Source: Variovorax sp. Sphag1AA (GTDB taxonomy: Bacteria; Pseudomonadota; Gammaproteobacteria; Burkholderiales; Burkholderiaceae_C). Taken from it: a stretch of 64,000 bases of DNA. The notes under the pieces were generated by a model that saw only the letters and a program-made list of their open reading frames with translations, made no database searches and was not told the DNA's origin. The stretch covers positions 248,001 through 312,000 of the forward strand of contig NZ_JACHYC010000003.1 in the NCBI RefSeq assembly GCF_014192575.1, in the 5' to 3' direction. Shown here piece after piece: positions 51,587 to 59,213 of this stretch. Position 1 is the stretch's first letter, and every line of letters starts with the position of its first letter. A program made the translations under genes and the position numbers.

Positions 51587-51733
51587 ATGAAGAAGCTGTG
51601 GTTCGCGCTCATCTTCTTCGCCGGGGGCCTGGCGCACGAAGTGCGCAACCCGTTCAACTGCTTGTGCATCACGGCGCGCCGCACGGAAGAGCTGGACCCG
51701 GAGCATTCCGGATCCCGCAAAAGACTGTTGTAG
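51587..51733 (+). CDS. 48-residue ORF with a histidine-kinase H-box
   Basis: MKKLWFALIFFA followed by GGLAHEVRNPFNCLCITARR and TEELDPEHSGSRKRLL. The piece LAHEVRNPFN is the phospho-acceptor H-box of sensor histidine kinases (LAHE-RNPL-) with conserved His, Glu, Asn and Pro. A hydrophobic segment precedes it. Nothing else of a kinase is present and the frame closes after 48 codons. It may be a kinase remnant or a real micro-protein; the start is 1 base after the thioredoxin stop. Confidence 0.4.
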   Translation: MKKLWFALIFFAGGLAHEVRNPFNCLCITARRTEELDPEHSGSRKRLL

Positions 51734-51798
51734 GGGCGGCCCTTTCGCGCGGGGACGAGCGGCCTTAAATTGGGCGCCGACCCAACGAGGAGCAATTC

Positions 51799-52254
51799 AT
51801 GGCCCAGGAACTTCTCTACTTCGACGATCTGAAGGTCGGCGACACGTTCACGACCGGCACCTTCGAAGTGAAGGCCGAGGACATCAAGCGCTTCGCGGGC
51901 GAGTTCGATCCGCAGCCTTTTCATCTCGACGAGGATGCGGCACGCGACACGTTCTTCGGCGGGCTCGCCGCCAGTGGCTGGCATACCGCCGCGATCACGA
52001 TGCGGTTGCTCGTCACAGGTGGGCCGCGCCTCGCCAACGGCATCATCGGCGCCGGCGGCGATGTCGAGTGGAAGGCGCCGACGCGACCTGGCGATGTGCT
52101 GCATGTCGAGAGCGAAGTGATCGACCTGATCCCGTCGCGTTCGCGGCCCGACCGGGGTGTCGTTGTACTGCGCTCGAAGACCATCACGCAGCGCGGCGAC
52201 GTCGTGCAGGTGTCGACGGCCAAGCTGATGGCGACGCGCCGTAGTCCTTCCTAG
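51799..52254 (+). CDS. MaoC-like dehydratase
   Basis: A 151-residue hotdog-fold protein of the (R)-enoyl-CoA hydratase/MaoC group. FAGEFDPQPFHLDEDAARDT holds the hydratase Asp-x4-His pair, FFGGLAASGWHTAAITMRLL the following helix. GAGGAG lies 8 bases before ATG 51799. It converges with the LysR gene, whose stop codon overlaps its own (TAG/CTA at 52251-52254). The physiological substrate is unknown; a 2-enoyl-CoA is likely. Confidence 0.9.
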   Translation: MAQELLYFDDLKVGDTFTTGTFEVKAEDIKRFAGEFDPQPFHLDEDAARDTFFGGLAASGWHTAAITMRLLVTGGPRLANGIIGAGGDVEWKAPTRPGDVLHVESEVIDLIPSRSRPDRGVVVLRSKTITQRGDVVQVSTAKLMATRRSPS

Positions 52255-53174
52255 CGCACCGGCCGGGGCCGCCTGAGGAACTGGTGGCCTTCGAAAAGCT
52301 CGACCACCCAGTCGATGAACACCCGCACCTTCGCGCTGAGATAGCGGTTGGGCGGATAGATCACGTTGACCGGGATGTGGTCGACTGTCCAATCGTCGAA
52401 CAGCGTGACCAGGCCGCCTTCCGCCAGCACCGGCTCCACGCCATACGTGGGCGCCTGAATGATCCCGAGCCCAGCGATGCCTGCGGCCAGGTAGGCGTTC
52501 GTGTCGTTCACCACCAGCCGATGCGCGAGCGAGAGTTCGAGGCGCTCCTCGCCTTGCCTGAAGCGGAACGGCAGCGGCTTGCCCGCGCGTGAAGAACTCA
52601 GACCAATGGTCGGCAATGTGTAGAGGTCTTGCGGATTCGCGGGCGTTCCATGTGCAGCGAGGAACTGCGGCGTTGCGACGGTCGTGAAGCGGAACTCGCC
52701 AACCCGGCGCGCAACGAGGAACTGGTCCGTGACCTCGCCCACGCGGATCGCGCAATCGATGCCTTCGGCCACGAGGTCGGCCTGGCGGTTGGTGGCGCCG
52801 AGTTCGACCTGCACCTGCGGATAGCGTCGATAGAACTCGTCGAGCGCGGGCACGATGACCAGTGCGGCAAGGCCCGCCGCTGTTTCGATCCGGACGCTTC
52901 CGGAGGGCGACGCGACCGACTGCTTTGCGGAGGACTCGATGTCCGCCAGCTCGGCGAGAAGGCGGACGACGCGCTCGTAGTAGGTCGCGCCCTCGGCCGT
53001 CACCGTGACCGAGCGGGTCGTCCGATGCAGTAGCCGGATCTTGAGGTCTTCCTCCAGGCTCTGGATCAGCCGGGTGACAGTGGCATTCGGGAGACCGAGC
53101 GTGTCGGCTGCCTTGGTGAAGGTGCCGGCCTCCACGACACGCACGAAGGCTGTCATTGCGGCAATGCGGTCCAT
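52251..53174 (-). CDS. LysR-family regulator (CrgA/DhsR-like)
   Basis: A 307-residue regulator: MDRIAAMTAFVRVVEAGTFT, KAADTLGLPNATVTRLIQSL, LKIRLLHRTTRSVTVTAEG and the effector domain SGSVRIETAAGLAALVIVPA. The start MDRIAAM and RTTR--T-TAEG pattern place it in the large group that often represses neighbouring oxidoreductases. ATG 53174 was chosen as the classical start; 49 upstream residues overlap the promoter region. It diverges from the ChaC-like gene at 53315. Confidence 0.9.
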   Translation of the reverse strand: MDRIAAMTAFVRVVEAGTFTKAADTLGLPNATVTRLIQSLEEDLKIRLLHRTTRSVTVTAEGATYYERVVRLLAELADIESSAKQSVASPSGSVRIETAAGLAALVIVPALDEFYRRYPQVQVELGATNRQADLVAEGIDCAIRVGEVTDQFLVARRVGEFRFTTVATPQFLAAHGTPANPQDLYTLPTIGLSSSRAGKPLPFRFRQGEERLELSLAHRLVVNDTNAYLAAGIAGLGIIQAPTYGVEPVLAEGGLVTLFDDWTVDHIPVNVIYPPNRYLSAKVRVFIDWVVELFEGHQFLRRPRPVR

Positions 53175-53314
53175 CAGGAAGACCCTCCCGGCTGAAGTGG
53201 TGGGGGATGATAACGCTGCACCTCCGCAACACCGGTCGCCTGTTGTGCGTTTCGGAATGACGTATTGCTTCGCCAGCGATGTCTGTTTGGCGCGCCTTTT
53301 CGTAGATTCGGGGC

Positions 53315-54019
53315 ATGCCAATCGAACTGGACCCGGGTGCGCTCGGAATGCGCGAACGCCTGTCGCATGCCGACTTTCTTGTTAACGCACGCGCAAGCGC
53401 GCCAGACGGATTCAGGATGCGCACGCACGCGGAATTCGAGGGAACGCTGGAGCGGATCATGCGCAGCCATCGCCCGGGCGATCCGTTACACGTCTTCGCC
53501 TATGGCTCCCTGATGTGGAACCCGGCGCTGGTGCATGACGCGCAGTTCAGGGCGCGCATCCATGGCTGGCATCGCAGCTTCTGCATCCGCAGCTTCGTCG
53601 GCCGCGGCACGCCCGAATGTCCCGGCTTGATGCTCGCGCTCGACAAGGGCGGCTCCTGCAACGGAATGCTCCTGCGCATCCCTCCATCGAACGTCGACGA
53701 GGAAGTGGCGCTCCTGTGGCGCCGTGAGATGACCTGGGGCACCTACGACGCGCGCTGGACGACGGCCGTGGTCGATTCGGTGCCGGTGCGTGCCCTGGTC
53801 TTCATCGTCGACCGGCGGCACGAGCGCTACGTCGGAAGGTTGCCGGTGCAAGAGACGGCACGGCTCATCAACTGCGGTCGCGGCGCGCTCGGAACATCTC
53901 GGGAATACTTCGACGCGACGTTACTCAAGCTCGGAGAACTGGGCATCCGCGACGTCGCGATGGAACGCCTTCACGACGTCGTGCACACGGGAGCGCTGGC
54001 GGTCCGATCGGCCTTGTAG
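53315..54019 (+). CDS. ChaC-like gamma-glutamylcyclotransferase
   Basis: A 234-residue glutathione-degrading enzyme of the ChaC type (glutathione to 5-oxoproline and Cys-Gly). The substrate loop is HVFAYGSLMWNPALVHDAQF. GWHRSFCIRSFVGRGTPECP is the ChaC-specific R-C--S-GTP region and DEEVALLWRREMTWGTYDAR supplies the catalytic Glu (REM). It is intact, unlike the truncated GGCT half of the chimera at 44653. Its 3' end overlaps a small opposing ORF by 49 bp. Confidence 0.9.
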   Translation: MPIELDPGALGMRERLSHADFLVNARASAPDGFRMRTHAEFEGTLERIMRSHRPGDPLHVFAYGSLMWNPALVHDAQFRARIHGWHRSFCIRSFVGRGTPECPGLMLALDKGGSCNGMLLRIPPSNVDEEVALLWRREMTWGTYDARWTTAVVDSVPVRALVFIVDRRHERYVGRLPVQETARLINCGRGALGTSREYFDATLLKLGELGIRDVAMERLHDVVHTGALAVRSAL

Positions 54020-54201
54020 AGCACGATTTCGTGCTGCGCTTCGGTGGTGCTTGCCCACGCATGGTGGCTCACCGCCAGGGAGCACGCGCTGTAGATGCCC
54101 GCTGCCACCACCAACGCGTTCACAACCGCCAAGAGGCAGTTTCGAAGCGTCACACGGCGCATTGCAGGATGTGACTTGGCGCTTTCGTTGCGGGTGTTCA
54201 T
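53971..54201 (-). CDS. Small single-span membrane or secreted protein
   Basis: A 76-residue ORF with the hydrophobic stretch LLAVVNALVVAAGIYSACSL after a basic N-terminus, and a soluble tail HHAWASTTEAQHEIVLYKAD. An ideal ribosome site (GGAGG, 7 bases upstream of ATG 54201) supports translation. Its 3' third overlaps the ChaC-like gene on the other strand. I do not recognise a family. Confidence 0.45.
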   Translation of the reverse strand: MNTRNESAKSHPAMRRVTLRNCLLAVVNALVVAAGIYSACSLAVSHHAWASTTEAQHEIVLYKADRTASAPVCTTS

Positions 54202-54369
54202 TGCGGGCCTCCGTCGTGCCGTTTGCTCATTGCATGTGAGTCACTCTAGGCGCCGCGGACCGGGAGAAAAAGGATGGGAATGACAAAGCGCTTTTGGTCG
54301 GACGACAACAATCGAAGGCCTATGCATCCAGCTTGATTGTTTCGATCGCATCAACACGCTTGTTCAGTT

Positions 54370-54392
54370 TTGCTAGGGTTTTTACCTAGCAA
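54370..54392. promoter_or_regulatory. Perfect palindrome upstream of the repeat protein
   Basis: TTGCTAGG-N7-CCTAGCAA, 8-bp perfect arms, 44 bp before ATG 54437. A strong operator or promoter-associated site; the binding protein is unknown. Confidence 0.5.
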
Positions 54393-54436
54393 TTCGGCGC
54401 ACACTTCGAAGCACCCCAAATATTGAAGGAACTGAA

Positions 54437-54814
54437 ATGAAGACCTCGAAGATCATCGTCGCCGCTGCCGTGTCGCTTCTGGCTGCTGTCGGTGCGCAAG
54501 CTGAAACCTATGAAGGCGTGCATCCGCTCGTGTCGAGCAACAGCCGCGCCGAAGTGCGTGCAGGGGCCGTGGACGCCGCGCGCCAGGACAACCCGTATGC
54601 CGAAGCCGTCTCTTCGCGCGTCGCACCGCTGCAGACCGCATCGGCCCCGCGCGGGACGGTGCGCAACGAAGCAGTCGCCGCCGCGCACAGCGCGAACCCG
54701 TATGCGGAAGGCTACGGCCAGGGCGTCGCTTCGGCGTCGGCCAGTGCTGTCGACCGCTCGGCAGTGCGCTCGCAAGCCTACGCAGCAGCGCACGGTCAGA
54801 GCCTCCCGCTGTGA
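54437..54814 (+). CDS. Secreted small protein with three imperfect repeats
   Basis: A 125-residue protein with a signal peptide (KIIVAAAVSLLAAVGAQA). The mature part has three related units of about 40 residues: SRAEVRAGAVDAARQDNPYA, RGTVRNEAVAAAHSANPYAE and RSAVRSQAYAAAHGQSLPL, separated by Ser/Ala/Val-rich linkers. The pattern R-xVR-xA--AA----NPYAE repeats. It resembles small periplasmic proteins common in Comamonadaceae with no known function. AAGGAACTGAA precedes ATG 54437. A clear terminator follows, so it is a single-gene unit with a palindrome in front. Confidence 0.75.
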   Translation: MKTSKIIVAAAVSLLAAVGAQAETYEGVHPLVSSNSRAEVRAGAVDAARQDNPYAEAVSSRVAPLQTASAPRGTVRNEAVAAAHSANPYAEGYGQGVASASASAVDRSAVRSQAYAAAHGQSLPL

Positions 54815-54837
54815 GAGGGTCGTTCCGTCGAAAGAGG

Positions 54838-54863
54838 AGCCGGGCATGTCCCGGCTTTTTTTT
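54838..54863 (+). terminator. Intrinsic terminator after the repeat protein
   Basis: Stem AGCCGGG / CCCGGCT (54838-54844 and 54850-54856) with a 5-base loop, then eight T residues. It ends the repeat-protein transcript 23 bp after the stop codon. Confidence 0.85.
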
Positions 54864-55052
54864 GAGCCGTCAAGCCCCCTTTTTCCCCTTCGCCGGTGCA
54901 TGACCCTGTGGATAACCGGATGAGCATCTCGCCGGAGTGGCTTCCTGATTGGGTTTCCTTGCGATGCTCACCGAATGAGCAGGGGAGAATATTTTTTGAT
55001 CGCTCCACGGCTACGATGATTCGCCGCGACGACGCGTCGCAGAGAGACCACC

Positions 55053-55673
55053 ATGCACATCGCCATCCTCACCTTCGAAGGCTTCAACGAGCTCGATTCG
55101 CTCATCGCGCTCGGCATCCTCAACCGCATCAGGAAGGCGGACTGGCGGGTGTCGATCGCCAGCCCGACGGCACGGGTGCGGTCGATGAATGGCGTGGTGC
55201 TCGAGGCCCAGGCGAGCCTGGAAGAGGCCAGCGCTGCCGATGCGGTCATCGTGGGCAGTGGCATGCAAACGCGGGAAGTTGTCGCCGACGCGGCGCTGAT
55301 GGCCCGCCTGCGGCTCGACCCGTCCCGGCAGCTGCTCGGTGCGCAGTGCTCGGGCACGCTCATCCTCGCGAAGCTGGGGCTGCTGCAAGGCGTGCCCGCC
55401 TGCACGGATCTGATCACGAAGCCCTGGGTCGAGGAGGCCGGCGTCTGCGTGCTGAACCAGCCATTCTTCGCCAAGGGCAACGTTGCCACCGCGGGCGGCT
55501 GCCTCGCGTCGCAGTATCTGGCCGCGTGGATGATCGCCCGGCTGGAGGGCGTCGAAGCGGCGAAAGGCGCGATGCACTATGTCGCGCCTGTCGGGGAGAA
55601 GAACGAGTACGTCGATCGCGCGATGCGGAACATCGCGCCGTACCTCGAAGGAGCGCTCGAAGCGCTGCCGTGA
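55053..55673 (+). CDS. DJ-1/PfpI family protein
   Basis: A 206-residue protein: MHIAILTFEGFNELDSLIAL, ADAVIVGSGMQTREVVAD, and the nucleophile elbow QLLGAQCSGTLILAKLGLLQ with its Cys, followed by ITKPWVEEAGVCVLNQPFFA and ATAGGCLASQYLAAWMIARL. It resembles the isonitrile-hydratase-like and GATase1 branch of DJ-1 without an attached AraC domain. Possible roles are glyoxalase/deglycase-like or small-molecule hydratase. It converges with the SDR gene at 55680. Confidence 0.87.
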   Translation: MHIAILTFEGFNELDSLIALGILNRIRKADWRVSIASPTARVRSMNGVVLEAQASLEEASAADAVIVGSGMQTREVVADAALMARLRLDPSRQLLGAQCSGTLILAKLGLLQGVPACTDLITKPWVEEAGVCVLNQPFFAKGNVATAGGCLASQYLAAWMIARLEGVEAAKGAMHYVAPVGEKNEYVDRAMRNIAPYLEGALEALP

Positions 55674-55679
55674 TTTGGC

Positions 55680-56480
55680 TCAGACGCGATAGCGCTGCGC
55701 CGCATTGGCGTGCGAGAGATTGGGGGCGAGCACCTGGCGTGCAGCTTCGAAGCGATCCCAGTCGGCGACATCAGGCAGCGCGGGGATGGACACCAGTTCC
55801 TTCCGATCGAAGCCGACCAGCGATGCGTCGACCATGTCCTCGGCACTCATGACGATCTGTTCCGGAAGTTCGTCGACCGGCTTGCCGGAGATTTCCCAGA
55901 AGTCGGTGCGTGTCGCGCCAGGCAGGACGGCCTGAACCTGGATCCCGTGCGGACCGAGTTCGTGCGCCAGCGATTGGGTGAAGGCAAGCACAAAGGCCTT
56001 GCTGCCGCCGTACGTGCCGTTGAGTAGCTCCGGCCTGATCGCCACGACCGATGCGATGTTGATGATGGCGCCCTTGCCGCGGCGGATCATGCCGGGAGCG
56101 ACCGCGCGCGTCAGACGCGTGAGGGCCGTCACGTTGAGCTGGATCATTTCCTCCAGCCGATCGGCGTCGGAATCGACGAGCGGGCTTGTGGCGCCGATGC
56201 CGGCGTTGTTGACGAGGACGTCGATGCGGTCGTCGGACTGCAAGCGCTGCTCGACGCGCAGCACGTCTTCCTTGAGTGTCAGGTCGGCCGGAAGCACTTC
56301 GACGTTGCGGCCGGTGCTGGCGTGCAGTCTCTCTGCAAGGGTCTTGAGCTTGTCCGCGCTGCGCGCGACCAGGATGAGGTCGTGGCCGCGTCGGGCCAGT
56401 CGATCGGCGTAGATCGCGCCGATGCCGCTTGAAGCGCCGGTCACCAGCGCGACGGACTTGGCGTTGTGGTTCGTGTTCAT
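55680..56480 (-). CDS. SDR-family oxidoreductase
   Basis: A 266-residue classical SDR: VALVTGASSGIGAIYADRLA, VLVNNAGIGATSPLVDSDAD, INIASVVAIRPELLNGTYGG with YGGSK as catalytic motif, and LPGATRTDFWEISG. NAD(P) preference is unclear. It is the type often annotated as a dehydrogenase of unknown substrate near stress genes. It diverges from the Ohr gene at 56729. Confidence 0.9.
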   Translation of the reverse strand: MNTNHNAKSVALVTGASSGIGAIYADRLARRGHDLILVARSADKLKTLAERLHASTGRNVEVLPADLTLKEDVLRVEQRLQSDDRIDVLVNNAGIGATSPLVDSDADRLEEMIQLNVTALTRLTRAVAPGMIRRGKGAIINIASVVAIRPELLNGTYGGSKAFVLAFTQSLAHELGPHGIQVQAVLPGATRTDFWEISGKPVDELPEQIVMSAEDMVDASLVGFDRKELVSIPALPDVADWDRFEAARQVLAPNLSHANAAQRYRV

Positions 56481-56728
56481 GTGAATTCCTCGGTAGGGGT
56501 TGAAAGGACTTGGTGCGAGGAAGTTTGCGGCGCGGGGCCGGGAAGAAAAACCATCCGTTCAGGAGTACCGCATTGCGAAGACTGCAAAAGTCCGCGCCTT
56601 TCCAACTCCAGCAAAAGCGTGTTGCACGGTCGGCCCTTTTTACGGGCGGTCGCGATTCCTAGATTCGCCGGACGCGTCGTGACGGGCGCGGACTTTCTCT
56701 TTTCTTCATTCCACTTCCAGGAGTCAAC

Positions 56729-57157
56729 ATGACCACATCAGTCAACACGAAGAAGGTGCTCTACACGGCTCGCGTCCACACAGCCGGCAATCGCGATGGC
56801 GGCGTTTCGCGCAGCGACGACGGTCATCTCGACATCACGCATAGCGTGCCGGGCAAGGGGGGCAGCGGGATCAATCCGGAACAGTTGCTCGCCGCAGGCT
56901 GGTCGGCATGCTTCCAGGGCGCCATGGCGCTGGCCGCCGGTCAACTCAAGGTTGCAGTGCCGGCGGACACGGCGGTCGATGCGGAGGTGGATCTCGTCTT
57001 CGGGCCGGATGGCTACGTCCTTCAGGCGCGCCTGAATGTGAGCCTTCCCGGGTTGCCACGCGATACGGCACAAGCACTGGTCGACTCCGCGCAGAAGACG
57101 TGCCCCTACTCGAAGGCATTGAAAGGCAACGTGGACGTGACCTACACGGTCGCCTGA
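56729..57157 (+). CDS. ohr: Organic hydroperoxide resistance protein
   Basis: A 142-residue Ohr/OsmC peroxidase. The peroxidatic Cys is Cys61 in GWSACFQGAMALAA and the resolving Cys is Cys125 in AQKTCPYSKA. KVLYTARVHTAGNRDGGVSR and GGSGINPEQLLAAG (catalytic Glu and Arg region) are conserved. It detoxifies organic peroxides using lipoylated proteins. No ohrR gene is adjacent. AGGAGTC precedes ATG 56729. Confidence 0.93.
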   Translation: MTTSVNTKKVLYTARVHTAGNRDGGVSRSDDGHLDITHSVPGKGGSGINPEQLLAAGWSACFQGAMALAAGQLKVAVPADTAVDAEVDLVFGPDGYVLQARLNVSLPGLPRDTAQALVDSAQKTCPYSKALKGNVDVTYTVA

Positions 57158-57294
57158 TAGCGTCGGCGCGCAGATGCCGTTGGCCACGGCGCCTTTACGC
57201 CGGCTTTACCGCTCGGCCATATTGGCCTGCGTGCCACGCTCTTTAATGCGAGGGTTCCGGCCCCACGCCGGCGACGCGTACCAGGACCCTCTCC

Positions 57295-57861
57295 ATGACC
57301 AGACTCGTACCAAGGCTTGCGGCCGCCTTCCTTCTCATCACGCTGGCCGGCTCCGGCTTTGCGCAGTTCGGGGGCGGCATGGGCGGCGGTGGTATGGGGG
57401 GTCGTCACGGGTCGGGTGGCGGAAGTGCTCCGGCGCCACGCCGCGACACGTCCAGCAGCCCCGCCACTCTTGCCAGTGCCGCGAGCAGCCGTCTTTACGA
57501 CCTGCGGTTGCGCCTGCGGATCACTCAGGAGCAGTCGGCTTTGTGGGATGCCTTCCAGGCCAAGGCTTGGGACTTGCTCGTGCACAACGCGGTGCACGCA
57601 CCGGGCGACAGCGAAGCCACTGCGGCGCAGGCAGTGCGGGCGCGCGCGGACCGGATTCAGACGAACGCGCAGCAGTGGGCAGCGTTGGCAGACGCGGTCG
57701 ACCGTCTCTACCAAAGTCTGTCGCCAGAGCAGCGGCAGACGGCCGATCAGGAGCTTCTGAAGGTACTGCCTGGTGGCGTAGAAGCGGCGACGGGTGCGGC
57801 AGGGTCAGGCAGTGGTGCCGCCTTGCCCAACGATCTTCTGCACGCTAGAGCCCCGGAGTAG
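57295..57861 (+). CDS. Spy/CpxP-like periplasmic LTXXQ protein
   Basis: A 188-residue exported protein. The signal peptide is LAAAFLLITLAGSGFA, followed by a Gly-rich linker (GGGMGGGGMGGRHGSGGGSA) and a helical domain LYDLRLRLRITQEQSALWDA, QSLSPEQRQTADQELLKV (LTxxQ-like SPEQ motifs). Spy/CpxP proteins are ATP-independent chaperones of the envelope stress response. Its 3' end overlaps the opposing PaaI-type gene by 57 bp. Confidence 0.8.
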   Translation: MTRLVPRLAAAFLLITLAGSGFAQFGGGMGGGGMGGRHGSGGGSAPAPRRDTSSSPATLASAASSRLYDLRLRLRITQEQSALWDAFQAKAWDLLVHNAVHAPGDSEATAAQAVRARADRIQTNAQQWAALADAVDRLYQSLSPEQRQTADQELLKVLPGGVEAATGAAGSGSGAALPNDLLHARAPE

Positions 57862-58245
57862 TTCGATCTGCGACGACTCGACGACCCCGTCGACGAACAC
57901 CAGTGAATTCGTCGCTCTCGTCACTCTGCCGCGGGCTTCCAGGAACTGTCCCTCACGCGCAGCAGCGAGGAACTGCGTGTTGAGCTGAACCGTCACGCAT
58001 GCACGTCGGCCGACAGCTTCCCAGGCGACAGCGCTTACGACGTGATCGAAGAGCGCGCAGAGGGCGCCGCCATGCACGAGTCCTGCCGGATTCAGATGCT
58101 CTTGCGTTGCGAGCACGCCGTAGGCCCATCCGTCGCTTTCCTTTCGGGTCCAAAGGGGTCCGAAGCGATTGGCGAAGCCGCCAAGCGAACGCTGTTTCCA
58201 GCCCTCTGCCTGCAGCGCTTTCTCACGTTCCAAAAGATCGTTCAT
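57805..58245 (-). CDS. PaaI-family thioesterase
   Basis: A 146-residue hotdog-fold acyl-CoA thioesterase: GVLATQEHLNPAGLVHGGAL and CALFDHVVSAVAWEAVGRRA contain the HGG active-site motif and following Asp. ACVTVQLNTQFLAAAREGQF is the typical second strand. It lies 25 bp after the IclR gene on the same strand, so it may be co-transcribed with the regulator and recycle CoA in the IclR-controlled pathway. Confidence 0.88.
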   Translation of the reverse strand: MNDLLEREKALQAEGWKQRSLGGFANRFGPLWTRKESDGWAYGVLATQEHLNPAGLVHGGALCALFDHVVSAVAWEAVGRRACVTVQLNTQFLAAAREGQFLEARGRVTRATNSLVFVDGVVESSQIELLRGSSVQKIVGQGGTTA

Positions 58246-58270
58246 CTCTGCTTTCGCCGATGGCGTTCGA

Positions 58271-59050
58271 TCACTGTGCGAGCGCCTCGGCCTCTACCTT
58301 CATGTCTGCAGCAAGGGCCTGAAGTTTCAAAGCGGGCAGCGTGTCCGCCACGCCGAGCGCAGCAAGCGCGTGAGTCATCCGCCCCTGCGGATCGAGGATG
58401 GGAACGGCCAGTACCGAGATGCCGTTGATGTAGTTGCCACGATCGACGGCGAACCCCTTGCGCTGGACCGACTTCACTTCCTTCAGCCACGTCTCGAATG
58501 AAGGCGGGTTCTCCCACGTCAAGGACTTGAAGTGACGTGCAAGTTCGCTATCGCTCAGCCCGGAATGGTGGGCAACGATTCGCCCCGTGGCGCTGGTGAG
58601 TGCCGGCACTCTGCTGCCGACTTCGACGTACAGGCGAAACGGTCCTTTCGATTTACCCAGGGCCAGCACGACGAGGTCGTCGAGGCCGGAGACCTTCATC
58701 GCAATCATGGTGACGTTCCGTCGTTCGGCAATCCGGTCGAGAGCGCTTTGCACGCGCGCCGGGAACGGGTTGTTCTCGACCACGCTCCGCGCCAGCGCCA
58801 ACACGCCGACATCGAGCGCATATCGCTTGGTGCCGGGTTCGACCTTGACCATGCCTTCATCGACCAGCACGCGAAGGATGTGCAGGCAGGTGCTTGTCAC
58901 CAGATCGAGTTCTTCCGAGATCGCCTTGAGGGTCATCGGCTCGGCGTTTGCGGCCAGCAAGCGAAGGATTGAAAGCGCTCGGGAGACCGCGGGCACGGGG
59001 CGCACGCGAGGCCTCTTGTGGGGTGGAGATGCAGGTGCTGCTACAGGCAT
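58271..59050 (-). CDS. IclR-family regulator
   Basis: A 259-residue regulator. Winged helix: AVSRALSILRLLAANAEPMT, LKAISEELDLVTSTCLHILR, VLVDEGMVKVEPGTKRYALD. Effector domain: RNVTMIAMKVSGLDDLVVLA and the end region PILDPQGRMTHALAALGVAD. It is divergent from the CoA operon beginning at 59214. Two kinds of dyad lie in between and suit autoregulation plus control of the operon. Confidence 0.92.
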   Translation of the reverse strand: MPVAAPASPPHKRPRVRPVPAVSRALSILRLLAANAEPMTLKAISEELDLVTSTCLHILRVLVDEGMVKVEPGTKRYALDVGVLALARSVVENNPFPARVQSALDRIAERRNVTMIAMKVSGLDDLVVLALGKSKGPFRLYVEVGSRVPALTSATGRIVAHHSGLSDSELARHFKSLTWENPPSFETWLKEVKSVQRKGFAVDRGNYINGISVLAVPILDPQGRMTHALAALGVADTLPALKLQALAADMKVEAEALAQ

Positions 59051-59072
59051 GGGGAAGGCAGGTCACAAAGTT

Positions 59073-59095
59073 GACAAAGCATACGACGCTTTGTC
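59073..59095. promoter_or_regulatory. Candidate IclR operator A
   Basis: GACAAAGC-N7-GCTTTGTC, perfect 8-bp arms, 23 bp in front of the IclR start codon. Likely autoregulatory site. Confidence 0.5.
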
Positions 59096-59126
59096 TCGCG
59101 AACTGCCCGGTTCAGTCGATCTCGGA

Positions 59127-59164
59127 AATTGTACATAGACAATTCATAGACGCTATTGACAATT
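59127..59164. promoter_or_regulatory. Candidate IclR operator B with -35 element
   Basis: AATTGT-N6-ACAATT (59127-59144) plus another ACAATT half-site at 59159, 20 bp on, inside TTGACA (59156-59161), a consensus -35 box for the CoA operon. A protein bound here would meet RNA polymerase directly. The -10 box (CAAAGT at 59179) is weak, which fits activation. Confidence 0.5.
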
Positions 59165-59213
59165 TACCGGCCGACGCGCAAAGTCTCTCCAACACGAGCA
59201 ACGAGAGACAGCG

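Noticed and set aside
54907..54915. TGTGGATAA, a perfect DnaA box
   Set aside because: A single box without clustering, AT-rich unwinding element or dnaA/dnaN/repA nearby is not evidence for an origin.
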